Assembly: GCF_023498005.1 (NCBI RefSeq)
Contig: NZ_CP097289.1
Coordinates: forward strand, 4,650,001-4,714,000
Source of the DNA: Streptomyces durmitorensis
GTDB lineage: Bacteria; Actinomycetota; Actinomycetes; Streptomycetales; Streptomycetaceae
Direction: 5' to 3'
DNA: 64,000 bases
Part shown: piece by piece, positions 7,075 through 18,196 of the stretch
Layout of the letters: every line of letters starts with the position of its first letter
Numbering within the stretch: position 1 is the first letter of the stretch
Translations under genes and position numbers: made by a program
Notes under the pieces: generated by a model
Database searches by the model: none
Seen by the model: the letters and a program-made list of their open reading frames with translations, nothing else
What the model was told of the DNA's origin: nothing

Positions 7075-8286
7075 TCATGCTCCCTTCGCGGCCTGGAACA
7101 GTTCTGCCCGCGGATCGTCGTCCGCAGTCGCCTTGCGGTAGGCCTCCAGGGCTTCCTTCGCCGGGTCGCTGAGGTCGGTCGGAACCGCCACCTCCACCGT
7201 CACCAGCAAGTCGCCCCGCGAGCCGTCCTTGCGCACCGCGCCCTTGCCCCGCGCCCGCATCGTACGACCGTTGGGGGTGCCCGGAGGCAGCTTCAGGGTG
7301 ACCGGCGGGCCGCCCAGTGTGGGGACCTTCACCTCGCCGCCCAGGGCCGCCTCGGTGAACGTCACCGGCACCGTCACCGTCAGGTTGTCGCCCTTGCGGC
7401 CGAAGACCGGGTGGGTGTCGACGTGCACGACCACGTACAAGTCGCCTGCCGGGCCGCCCCGTTCACCCGGGCCGCCCTTGCCGCGCAGGCGGATGCGCTG
7501 GCCGTCCGAGACGCCCGCGGGGATCCGCACCTGCATCGTGCGGGACGACTTCGCCCTGCCCGAGCCCTTGCAGACCTCGCAGGGGTCCTGGGCGATGAGC
7601 CCGCGGCCCTTGCAGTCCACGCAGGGGTCCGTGAGGGAGAATCCGCCGCCGCCGCCGCGCGTGACCTGGCCCGTGCCGACGCAGGTCGGGCACACGCGCG
7701 GTGTGCCGTTCTTGTCGCCGGTGCCGGAACAGGCCTTGCACGGAGCCTGGGAGGACATCCGGAGCGGGACCGTGGCCCCGTCCACCGCCTCCGTGAAGCT
7801 CAGCGTGACCTCGGACTCGATGTCCTGGCCGCGCCGGGGCTGCGTACGCGTGCCCGCGCCGCCCGCTCCCGTGCCGCCTCGGTTGAACAGGCCCCCGAAG
7901 ACGTCACCCAGACCGCCGCCGAAGCCGCCGGCACCGCCGGCGCCGCCCGCTCCACCGCCCGGGGCGCCGCCTCCGAAGAGGTCCCCCAGGTCGAAGTTGA
8001 AGGAGCCCGGGGCACCGCCGCCCCCGGGACCTGCCCGGAAGCCGCCGTTGCCGAAGAGAGCACGCGCTTCGTCGTACTCCTTGCGCTTCTTGGGGTCCCC
8101 GAGGACGTCGTTCGCCTCGGAGATCTCCTTGAAGCGCTCCTCCGCCTTGACGTTGCCCTTGTTGGCGTCCGGGTGGTTCTCGCGGGCGAGTTTCCGGTAC
8201 GCCTTCTTGATCTCGGCCTCGGTGGCGTCCTTGGGGACGCCGAGGACCTTGTAGTAGTCCTTCTCGATGAAGTCCTTGGTGCTCAT
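7075..8286 (-). CDS. dnaJ: Co-chaperone DnaJ
   Basis: 403 residues with the full type-I layout: J domain with the HPD tripeptide (NHPDAN, ~residue 37), a long Gly/Phe-rich linker (~80-150), and a zinc-binding cysteine-rich domain with four CxxCxGxG repeats (CKACSGTG, CPTCVGTG, CVDCKGRG, CEVCKGSG), then the substrate-binding C-terminal domains. It delivers unfolded clients to DnaK and stimulates its ATPase. It lies 41 bp after grpE in the same operon. Confidence 0.97.
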   Translation of the reverse strand: MSTKDFIEKDYYKVLGVPKDATEAEIKKAYRKLARENHPDANKGNVKAEERFKEISEANDVLGDPKKRKEYDEARALFGNGGFRAGPGGGGAPGSFNFDLGDLFGGGAPGGGAGGAGGAGGFGGGLGDVFGGLFNRGGTGAGGAGTRTQPRRGQDIESEVTLSFTEAVDGATVPLRMSSQAPCKACSGTGDKNGTPRVCPTCVGTGQVTRGGGGGFSLTDPCVDCKGRGLIAQDPCEVCKGSGRAKSSRTMQVRIPAGVSDGQRIRLRGKGGPGERGGPAGDLYVVVHVDTHPVFGRKGDNLTVTVPVTFTEAALGGEVKVPTLGGPPVTLKLPPGTPNGRTMRARGKGAVRKDGSRGDLLVTVEVAVPTDLSDPAKEALEAYRKATADDDPRAELFQAAKGA

Positions 8287-8327
8287 CCCCGACGTCCCTC
8301 CTCTCGCTTCACAACAGCTCCGTTACG

Positions 8328-10992
<2,665 letters not shown>

Positions 10993-11056
10993 TCTTATCC
11001 CGCCCTTACGCGCAGGTCGGGCCCCTTCACGGGCGGCGAGCTCCCTGACCGCGGGT

Positions 11057-11100
11057 CCGTCGTGGCTGGTCGCGCAGTTCCCCGCGCCCCTTTGGGGCGC
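11057..11100. repeat. Streptomyces interspersed intergenic repeat with hairpin
   Basis: Contains GGTCGCGCAGTTCCCCGCG followed by a perfect 7-bp stem GCGCCCC-TTT-GGGGCGC (11084-11100). From memory this sequence recurs in many Streptomyces intergenic regions. The hairpin could end transcripts coming from either side. Confidence 0.55.
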
Positions 11101-11252
11101 TCCCCCGGGCTGCGACGCGGCAAGGGTGGCCTGAGCGACGCAGATCACCGCCACGCTGGCTACAGTGCGGCTGAGTAAGTGGGTAGTCTCAGACGGACTG
11201 CATAAGTTACCGCTTAGTAATAGTTCGCCTCGCAGGCCCGAGGAGCCCCCAA

Positions 11253-13535
11253 ATGCAACTCGCCGCGATCATCGTGTCGCTGGTCCTAATCGCGGTCGGC
11301 GTCGCGCTGTTCGGCCGTGCCATCGTGCAGATCTACCAGTTCATGCGGCTCGGCCAGTCCGTCCCGGCAGGCACCCGCACCGATCAGCCCGTGCAGCGCA
11401 CCGTCACCGTGGCCAAGGAGTTCCTCGGCCACACCCGCATGAACCGGTGGGGCGTCGTCGGCGTCGCGCACTGGTTCGTGGCGGTGGGCTTCTTCTCGCT
11501 GCTCCTCACCATCGTCAACGCCATCGGCCAGCTCTTCGAGGCCGACTGGATGCTGCCGATCATCGGTGAGTGGGCGCCGTACAACATGTTCGTCGAGTTC
11601 ATCGGCACCATGACGGTGGTCGGCATCCTGACGCTGATCGTCATCCGGCAGCTGAGCAACCCGGACAAGCCCGGCCGCAAGTCCCGGTTCGCGGGCTCCA
11701 AGAAGGGCCAGGCGTACTTCGTCGAGGCCGTCATCCTCATCGTCGGCGTCTGCATCTTCACGCTGCACGCCCTTGAGGGTGCCCAGCACCACGTGGACAG
11801 CTACGAGGCGTCGTTCTTCATCTCGTACCCGTTCGTCTCGTGGTTCGCCGGCATGGACCTCTCCACGCTGCAGAACCTCACGTACTTCTTCGCCATGCTG
11901 AAGATCGCCACCTCGTTCATCTGGATGATCGTGGTCGCGCTCAACACCAACATGGGCGTCGCCTGGCACCGCTTCCTCGCCTTCCCGAACATCTGGTTCA
12001 AGCGCGACGCGGACGGCTCCACGACCCTCGGCGAGCTCCAGCCCATGACGTCCGGCGGCAAGCCGATCGACTGGGAGGACCCGGCCGAGGACGCCGTCTT
12101 CGGTGTCAGCCAGGTCGAGCAGTTCTCCTGGAAGGGGCTCCTCGACTTCAGTACGTGCACCGAGTGCGGCCGCTGTCAGTCGCAGTGCCCCGCCTGGAAC
12201 ACCGGAAAGCCGCTCTCCCCGAAGCTCCTGATCATGTCGCTGCGCGACCACGCGCACGCCAAGGCCCCGTACCTGCTCGCCGGTGGCGGCAAGGACATGG
12301 AGGGCAACGAGAAGGCGACGGAGGAGCAGCTCAAGGACGTGCCCGCCGCCGCTCTCGCCGAGGCCGAGCGCCCCCTCATCGGCACCGCCGAGGAGAACGG
12401 CGTCATCGACCCCGACGTCCTGTGGTCCTGCACCAGCTGCGGCGCCTGCGTCGAGCAGTGCCCGGTGGACATCGAGCACATCGACCACATCGTCGACATG
12501 CGCCGCTACCAGGTGATGATCGAGAGCGCGTTCCCGTCCGAGGCCGGGACGATGCTCAAGAACCTGGAGAAGAAGGGCAACCCCTGGGGTCTCGCCAAGA
12601 AGCAGCGCCTCGAGTGGCTCAAGGAGCTCGACTTCGAGGTGCCGGTCGTCGGCAAGGACATCGAGGACCTCACCGACGTCGAGTACCTCTACTGGGTCGG
12701 CTGCGCGGGCGCGCTCGAAGACCGCGCGAAGAAGACCACCAAGGCCTTCGCGGAGCTGCTCAACATGGCGGGCGTCAAGTTCGCGATCATGGGCGGCGAC
12801 GAGAAGTGCACCGGTGACTCCGCGCGCCGCCTGGGCAACGAGCCGCTGTTCCAGCAGCTCGGCCAGGAGAACGTGATGGCGCTGAACATGGCGTTCGGCG
12901 AGGAGCTCGACGACGACGGCAAGGTCACGCCCGATTCGGCCAAGCCGAAGACCGCGAAGAAGATCGTCGCGACCTGCCCGCACTGCCTCAACACGCTCGG
13001 CAACGAGTACCCGCAGCTCGGCGGCGACTACGAGGTCATCCACCACACGCAGCTGCTCCAGCACCTCATCGACGAGGGCAAGCTGATCCCGGTGACGCCC
13101 GTCGAGGGCCTCATCACCTACCACGACCCGTGCTACCTGGGCCGGCACAACAAGATCTACACGCCGCCGCGCGAGATCATGTCCGCCGTCCCCGGCCTGC
13201 GCCAGCAGGAGATGCACCGCCACAAGGAGCGCGGCTTCTGCTGCGGCGCCGGTGGTGCGCGGATGTGGATGGAGGAGCGGATCGGCAAGCGCATCAACAC
13301 GGAGCGGGTCGACGAGGCGCTCAGCCTCAACCCCGACATCGTGTCGACCGCCTGCCCGTTCTGCCTGGTGATGCTCACCGACTCCGTCAACGGCAAGAAG
13401 AACGACGGAGCGGCGAAGGAAGCCCTCCAGGTCGTGGACGTCGCGCAGTTGCTGCTCGACTCCGTGAAGACCCCGGTGGACCCCGCCGGTGAGTCCGAGA
13501 CCGCGGACGAGCCGGAGCCCGAGCCGGTGAAGTAG
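11253..13535 (+). CDS. Membrane-anchored heterodisulfide-reductase-like Fe-S protein
   Basis: 760 residues. The N-terminal ~240 residues hold about five membrane spans, resembling a NarI-like di-haem or quinone-interacting anchor. Two ferredoxin-type [4Fe-4S] motifs follow: CTECGRCQSQCP (~residue 303) and CTSCGACVEQCP (~393). Two cysteine-rich CCG domains come after that; the second has the clear CCGAGGARMW motif, with HDPCYLGRHN just before it. The tail is acidic and Glu/Pro-rich. Such proteins probably pass electrons between the quinone pool and a flavin or thiol partner; the physiological substrate is unknown. The gene stands alone and ends at a strong terminator. Confidence 0.9.
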   Translation: MQLAAIIVSLVLIAVGVALFGRAIVQIYQFMRLGQSVPAGTRTDQPVQRTVTVAKEFLGHTRMNRWGVVGVAHWFVAVGFFSLLLTIVNAIGQLFEADWMLPIIGEWAPYNMFVEFIGTMTVVGILTLIVIRQLSNPDKPGRKSRFAGSKKGQAYFVEAVILIVGVCIFTLHALEGAQHHVDSYEASFFISYPFVSWFAGMDLSTLQNLTYFFAMLKIATSFIWMIVVALNTNMGVAWHRFLAFPNIWFKRDADGSTTLGELQPMTSGGKPIDWEDPAEDAVFGVSQVEQFSWKGLLDFSTCTECGRCQSQCPAWNTGKPLSPKLLIMSLRDHAHAKAPYLLAGGGKDMEGNEKATEEQLKDVPAAALAEAERPLIGTAEENGVIDPDVLWSCTSCGACVEQCPVDIEHIDHIVDMRRYQVMIESAFPSEAGTMLKNLEKKGNPWGLAKKQRLEWLKELDFEVPVVGKDIEDLTDVEYLYWVGCAGALEDRAKKTTKAFAELLNMAGVKFAIMGGDEKCTGDSARRLGNEPLFQQLGQENVMALNMAFGEELDDDGKVTPDSAKPKTAKKIVATCPHCLNTLGNEYPQLGGDYEVIHHTQLLQHLIDEGKLIPVTPVEGLITYHDPCYLGRHNKIYTPPREIMSAVPGLRQQEMHRHKERGFCCGAGGARMWMEERIGKRINTERVDEALSLNPDIVSTACPFCLVMLTDSVNGKKNDGAAKEALQVVDVAQLLLDSVKTPVDPAGESETADEPEPEPVK

Positions 13536-13555
13536 CCGCGCCCCGCACCGCCTTC

Positions 13556-13591
13556 AGGCCGGTTCCGCCCTCCGGGGCGGGACCGGCCTTT
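13556..13591 (+). terminator. Strong intrinsic terminator after the Fe-S gene
   Basis: A 15-bp near-perfect stem (AGGCCGGT...ACCGGCCT, one G-T wobble) with a TCCG loop and a TTT tail, 20 bp past the stop. Confidence 0.85.
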
Positions 13592-13655
13592 CGTGTGGAG
13601 CGGGAGGGGGGCATCATGTGCTGGTTGTTGTCAGCTGGGGCGGTCGGGGTGGGTG

Positions 13656-15038
13656 ATGGGCATGCGCAGTGCCGGGATACGTGGCATACCTGGCGTCAGA
13701 CGCGGGGGTGTCGTGGGTACGGCGGCCGTCGTCAGCTGCGCGCTGCTGCTCGCGGGCTGCGGCGGCACCGACGACGCGGGCAGGCCCGAGACACGGCACC
13801 GGCCCGTCAGCATGGCGGGCAAGGGCGCGGCGCAGCTGCCCGTACCGCAGGGCAAGGGCAGCAAGGCCGACGACGACTTCAACGGTGACGGCGCCCCCGA
13901 TCTCGTACTGGACGACCTGGTGCACAGCGGCCACGGCGACGACGCGGGCATCGGCGTCGTGTACGGCAGCAAGGCCGGACTGCGGCCCGGGGCACGGCAG
14001 TTGCTGAGCGCGCGGACCAACGGGGCGCGCACCAAGGGCGAGTTGCCCGCGTCCTTCGAGTCGGAGGCGGCCTGCGACCTCGACAAGGACGGGTTCACCG
14101 ATCTGCTGGTCTCCACCGACCCGCCCTACGACGGCATCGGCCAGCCGCCCGTGCCGCTGCAGATCCTCTTCGGCTCACCCAAGGGCCTGACCGGCAAGGC
14201 CGTGAAGGTGAAGGTGCCCGCGCAGGCACGTTTCGGCAACGACTGGTCCGACCAGCCGGTGTGCGGCGACTTCGACGGGGACGGCGCCGCCGACCTCGTC
14301 CTGCACGCGAGCGGCGCCCGGCTCACCTACCTGCGCGGCCCGTTCAAGCGGACCGGGGCCCCGCGCGCCGCGGGCAAGCCCCTTGCCGCGCCCGGCAACG
14401 ACCTCGTCACCGGCAGGGCCACGGACGTCGACCGCGACGGCTACGACGACGTCCTGGTCCGCAAGGCCGCGAACGCGTCCGGCGCCGCGGCAGGCGCCCT
14501 CGTCCTGGGCGGCCCCAAGGGCCCCGCCGAGACCGGCGTGCTCTTCCCCGCGGGCTCCGACATCGCGTTCGGCCGCTTCGGCAAGGCCAAGGCGACGGAC
14601 GCGGCGATCGCGGGCCCCACGGGCGTCGCCCTGCGCTACGACGTGCCCAGCACCCTGCGCTCCACGCTGGAGGCGAAGAACGTGGCCGTGGACGCGGGCG
14701 ACCTCGACGGGGACGGCCTGAGCGAGCTCGTCCTGAGCGGGGGCGGCAGCGGAAGCGGCGGCGGCGCCGGTGAGGTGCGGGTCTTCCGGGGACGTACGGC
14801 GGGGATCGACAAGAACGCCACCGCGACGGTGACCCCCTCGGCCAAGGGCACCACGCAGGTCCTGGCCGTCGCGGACTTCGACGGGGACGAGCGGGCCGAT
14901 CTGATCCTGCGGACCTACCGGGGAGACGGCGAGGACACGGTGGGGGTGTATCCGGGGGTGAAGGGCGACCTGGTCGTGCGCAAGCCCCGGATCACCTTCT
15001 CCACGCAGGAGTTCCTGGCGCTCGGGGACGGTGCGTGA
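13656..15038 (+). CDS. FG-GAP/VCBS repeat lipoprotein 1
   Basis: About 460 residues. A basic N-terminus and hydrophobic stretch end in the lipobox LLAGC, so the protein is anchored on the outer face of the membrane. It then carries calcium-loop type FG-GAP/VCBS repeats such as DFNGDGAPDLVL, DLDKDGFTDLLV, DFDGDGAADLVL, DVDRDGYDDVLV and DLDGDGLSELVL, predicting a seven-bladed integrin-alpha-like propeller. Start is ambiguous between GTG 13653, ATG 13656 and ATG 13662; all keep the lipobox. It is the first of six consecutive genes of this family, and its stop overlaps the next GTG by 4 bp. Confidence 0.85.
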   Translation: MGMRSAGIRGIPGVRRGGVVGTAAVVSCALLLAGCGGTDDAGRPETRHRPVSMAGKGAAQLPVPQGKGSKADDDFNGDGAPDLVLDDLVHSGHGDDAGIGVVYGSKAGLRPGARQLLSARTNGARTKGELPASFESEAACDLDKDGFTDLLVSTDPPYDGIGQPPVPLQILFGSPKGLTGKAVKVKVPAQARFGNDWSDQPVCGDFDGDGAADLVLHASGARLTYLRGPFKRTGAPRAAGKPLAAPGNDLVTGRATDVDRDGYDDVLVRKAANASGAAAGALVLGGPKGPAETGVLFPAGSDIAFGRFGKAKATDAAIAGPTGVALRYDVPSTLRSTLEAKNVAVDAGDLDGDGLSELVLSGGGSGSGGGAGEVRVFRGRTAGIDKNATATVTPSAKGTTQVLAVADFDGDERADLILRTYRGDGEDTVGVYPGVKGDLVVRKPRITFSTQEFLALGDGA

Positions 15039-16405
15039 GGGCGGCGCGGCGGGTGGGTCTGCTGGCCCTCTGCTGTACGGCGGCTCTGCTGGCCGGATGC
15101 GGTGCGTCGGACGACGGGACCGGGACGAAGCGGTCCGGGCGGCCGGCCGCGGGCAAGGCGTCGAAGGAGCCGTCGCCCAAGGACTTCAACGGCGACGGGT
15201 ACGACGACTACGCGACCGTCCTGCAGTCCGGCCGCCTGACGGACCGGAACCGCGAGCGGACCACCTCCACGCTGACCGTGGTGTTCGGCTCCCCGGACGG
15301 CCTGCGGCCGGAGTGGTCCGTGAACCTCCCGGCAGGCCCCGAGCAGGCGGTGTTCGGCCGCCTGCTGCGGACCGACCTCGACGACGACGGCTTCACTGAC
15401 CTCGTCTCGTCGCGGCGCGAGTCCGGCTCCAGCGACACCGAGGCCTTCGCGATGTTCGGTGGCGCGCGAGGGCTGTCCCGTGCCATGCCGCTCGACGTGG
15501 ACGGCTTCACGCCGGAGGCCGCAGGTGACTTCGACGGCGACGGCGCCACGGACCTCTTCGACGGCAGCCGCACCCTGCTGGGCCCCTTCGACCGGAAGAA
15601 GAAGGCACCGGCCCGCTCCGAGCCCGTGGACACACCCAACGCCTTCCCCCTGGACGTCGTCACCGGTGACTTCGACGGGGACTCCCGCACCGACGTGGTG
15701 ATGACGAACGAGTACCACGGGGACGACTACGAGCAGAACGACGATCCGCCCCCGGCCCCCGCGCAGGCCGTCTACTTCCGGGGCGGGGCCAAGGGCCTCG
15801 CCCGTGACAGCGGTCCGCAGGGCGAGCTCGAAGGGGAGATGGGGACCTACGACGGGCCGCGCGGCGGCGGCGCGGGCGACGTGGACGGCGACGGCATCGA
15901 CGACTTCGTCGCCACCGGCGAGGCCGCCCACGGCACCGGCAAGCTCACCGTCATCCACGGCTCGAAGGCCGGGCTCGGCAGCGGCCGCAGCTCCCGGGTC
16001 ATGGAGGGGCGCGGATCGACCTGGGGCAGCGGCCCGATGGTCGGTGACGTCGACGGGGACCGCCGCGCGGACCTGGTGGCGGGGCGGCCCGGCTTCCGCA
16101 TCATCGACCTGGACAGGATCCTCCTGCTGCGCGGCGGCCCCCACGGGCCGACCACCGAGCGGACCCAGACCGTGACCGGCGGGGACGAGGGTCTGCCCGA
16201 GGGCATCGCGCCGAACCAGCTGGAGAGTCTCGACCTCCTTGACGTCGACGGCGACCGCCGCCAGGACGTGGTCGTCTTCTCCCAGAAGTGGAAGAAGGCC
16301 CCGGGTCACATCCTGGTCATCGGGGGCACCGGGAAGGGCCTGGAGACCGAGGGCGTCCAGCACTTCACGGCCGACGACGTCGGTGTCCAACTCTGGCGCG
16401 AATAG
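15035..16405 (+). CDS. FG-GAP/VCBS repeat lipoprotein 2
   Basis: 456 residues starting at GTG 15035 inside the previous stop (GTGA). The lipobox ALLAGC is followed by a polar linker and repeats DFNGDGYDDYAT, DLDDDGFTDLVS, DFDGDGATDLFD, DFDGDSRTDVVM, DVDGDGIDDFVA, DVDGDRRADLVA and DVDGDRRQDVVV, enough for one complete propeller. Translational coupling suggests that the two lipoproteins are made together. Ligand unknown. Confidence 0.88.
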   Translation: MRAARRVGLLALCCTAALLAGCGASDDGTGTKRSGRPAAGKASKEPSPKDFNGDGYDDYATVLQSGRLTDRNRERTTSTLTVVFGSPDGLRPEWSVNLPAGPEQAVFGRLLRTDLDDDGFTDLVSSRRESGSSDTEAFAMFGGARGLSRAMPLDVDGFTPEAAGDFDGDGATDLFDGSRTLLGPFDRKKKAPARSEPVDTPNAFPLDVVTGDFDGDSRTDVVMTNEYHGDDYEQNDDPPPAPAQAVYFRGGAKGLARDSGPQGELEGEMGTYDGPRGGGAGDVDGDGIDDFVATGEAAHGTGKLTVIHGSKAGLGSGRSSRVMEGRGSTWGSGPMVGDVDGDRRADLVAGRPGFRIIDLDRILLLRGGPHGPTTERTQTVTGGDEGLPEGIAPNQLESLDLLDVDGDRRQDVVVFSQKWKKAPGHILVIGGTGKGLETEGVQHFTADDVGVQLWRE

Positions 16406-16559
16406 CACCCTTTGGTGCCGCTTAGGGGTGCCGTCGGCTTCCCCAGCGGCGGTAGAGCACGTTCACTTTCCGGCCATCTCTCCGCCCTCGTCGCACAACC
16501 ATTCGTACGCCTCACCAGTCACACCCCCGGAACTATTTCCCCACTCCCGGGAGCTCCAC

Positions 16560-17942
16560 GTGCGCGTACGTAATCTGGCCATCGCCGCGAGCGTCGCGGC
16601 CCTCGCCGCCGCGGGCCTGACGCTGCCCCTCGCGGGCACGGCGAGCGCCGCGTCGACGCTCAAGGACGACTACAACGGCGACGGCTACCGCGACCTCGCG
16701 ATCGGCACGCCCGGCGCCAACTCCGTGACCGTGACGTTCGGCTCGGCATCGGGTGTGTCCGAGGGCCGCTCGGTCACCGTCACCCAGGACACGGCCGGGG
16801 TTCCCGGAGTCACCGAGGCCGAGGACGAGTTCGGCGAGAACGTCACCAGCGGCGACACGAACGGTGACGGCTACGCCGACCTGATCATCGGCGCCCCCGG
16901 CGAGCAGGTGACGGGCAAGCCCTCCGGCTCCGTCACCGTCATCAAGGGCGGCAGGAACGGATTCACCGGCGGCAGCCACGTCGTGAACGCCCCCGCCGAC
17001 ACCGCGGGCCGCTTCGGCGAAGCCACCACCTGGAACGACCTGGACACCGACGGCGCGCCCCAGTTGGCCGTGATCAGCGGCGACAACTGGTGGTACTACA
17101 GCGGCAGTGGCGAGAACGACCCCCACCCGGTCGGCCTTGAGGTCGACTTCCTGCCCGAGGGCGTCCGCCTGGACGGCATGGTCACCGGCAACTTCAAGTA
17201 CAAGGACGGCTTCGGCTACGTCCTGTACGGCGAGCGCGCGGACGGCGGCGCCTACACCGCCCACATGAGCGGCGGCGTCGGCGACTACGGCTACCAGGCG
17301 GAGGTCCTCGGCGAGGGCGCCGACCCGACGGCCACGCGTGACGCGGCCACCGCCGGTGACGTCAACGGCGACGGCTACGCCGATCTGGTCACCGGCAACT
17401 CCCGGGACGGCAAGGGCGGTTCGGTGACCGTGCGGTTCGGCGGCGACGACAAGTTCGGCGCCCCGGTGACGTACGACCAGAGCAGCGCGGGCGTTCCGGG
17501 CGCCGACGAGGCGGACGACGGCTTCGGCACGTCCGTGGCCGTGGGCGACGTCACCGGCGACGGCCTCGCCGACCTCGCGGTGGGCGCGCCCGGCGAGGAG
17601 GTCGGCACCGTGGACGGCTCCGGCAGCGTGACGCTCCTCAAGTCCGCCGCGGGCAGGTTCACCTCCGGCAAGGCCTGGCACCAGGAGACCGCGGGTGTGC
17701 CCGGTGTCTCCGAGGCGGGCGACAGCTTCGGTACGTCCGTCCGCCTCAAGGACATCAACAAGAACGGCAAGGCGGACCTGGCCACGAGCGCGGTCGGCGA
17801 GGACATCGGCACGACGGTGGACGCCGGGGCCGTGTGGGTCCTGCGCGGCACGCCGACGGGTCTGACGTCGTCGTACGCGGCCTCCTTCAACGGGACGGAC
17901 TTCGGGTTCGGCGGCGCGGGCTTCGGCGGGACGCTGCGCTGA
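16560..17942 (+). CDS. Secreted FG-GAP repeat protein 3
   Basis: 460 residues. The signal peptide ends near ASA (residue ~30) and there is no lipobox or wall anchor, so the protein is probably released. Repeats include DYNGDGYRDLAIGTPG, DTNGDGYADLIIGAPGE, DVNGDGYADLVTG, DVTGDGLADLAVGAPGEE and DINKNGKADLATS, separated by AGVPG-type connectors. GTG 16560 follows GGGAG by 6-7 bp; the longer frame upstream runs through the previous gene and is rejected. Confidence 0.88.
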   Translation: MRVRNLAIAASVAALAAAGLTLPLAGTASAASTLKDDYNGDGYRDLAIGTPGANSVTVTFGSASGVSEGRSVTVTQDTAGVPGVTEAEDEFGENVTSGDTNGDGYADLIIGAPGEQVTGKPSGSVTVIKGGRNGFTGGSHVVNAPADTAGRFGEATTWNDLDTDGAPQLAVISGDNWWYYSGSGENDPHPVGLEVDFLPEGVRLDGMVTGNFKYKDGFGYVLYGERADGGAYTAHMSGGVGDYGYQAEVLGEGADPTATRDAATAGDVNGDGYADLVTGNSRDGKGGSVTVRFGGDDKFGAPVTYDQSSAGVPGADEADDGFGTSVAVGDVTGDGLADLAVGAPGEEVGTVDGSGSVTLLKSAAGRFTSGKAWHQETAGVPGVSEAGDSFGTSVRLKDINKNGKADLATSAVGEDIGTTVDAGAVWVLRGTPTGLTSSYAASFNGTDFGFGGAGFGGTLR

Positions 17943-17967
17943 TCCTCTTGTTCCCGGCGAACCCCTT

Positions 17968-18002
17968 GTTCCTGGTTCCTGGTTCCTGGTTCCTGGTTCC
18001 TG
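17968..18002. repeat. Five perfect copies of a 7-bp tandem repeat
   Basis: GTTCCTG repeated five times without error, 26 bp after the stop of FG-GAP gene 3. The period is not a multiple of three and the tract is intergenic. It is one of three tandem-repeat families packed into the 254-bp spacer 17943-18196. Confidence 0.95.
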
Positions 18003-18021
18003 GCAGGGCGGTGCGGAATGG

Positions 18022-18061
18022 CTGCACCGCTGCACCGCTGCACCGCTGAGCCGCTGAGCCG
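18022..18061. repeat. 8-bp tandem repeat, five units of two types
   Basis: CTGCACCG occurs three times, followed by the variant CTGAGCCG twice, all in register. It lies 19 bp after the 7-bp tract. Confidence 0.93.
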
Positions 18062-18079
18062 GTAGCGAGCCCAAGTTTT

Positions 18080-18116
18080 CCCGGACGGGCGGAGATTCCG
18101 CGTCCGCCCGTCCGGG
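18080..18116. terminator. Long hairpin in the repeat-rich spacer
   Basis: A perfect 14-bp stem CCCGGACGGGCGGA / TCCGCCCGTCCGGG with a 9-nt loop. No T tract follows on the plus strand. Probably a terminator for FG-GAP gene 3, or a structure that protects the mRNA end. Confidence 0.6.
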
Positions 18117-18121
18117 GTTCG

Positions 18122-18170
18122 ACCACCCCCCTGAACCACCTCCTGCACCACCTCCCGCACCACCCCCTGT
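18122..18170. repeat. About four copies of a 12-bp tandem repeat
   Basis: Units ACCACCTCCTGC, ACCACCTCCCGC and ACCACCCCCTGT with a slightly longer first copy, ending 26 bp before the ATG of FG-GAP gene 4. The pyrimidine/A-rich composition on the plus strand would leave an unstructured leader close to the ribosome site. Confidence 0.85.
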
Positions 18171-18196
18171 ACAGACGACACACCCCAGGAGCTCCC

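Noticed and set aside
11286..13223. 645-residue open frame on the minus strand
   Set aside because: Antisense shadow of the Fe-S protein, whose cysteine motifs are unmistakable in the plus frame.
17968..18170. Tandem repeats as a CRISPR array
   Set aside because: Units are 7-12 bp, contiguous and without unique spacers; no cas genes.
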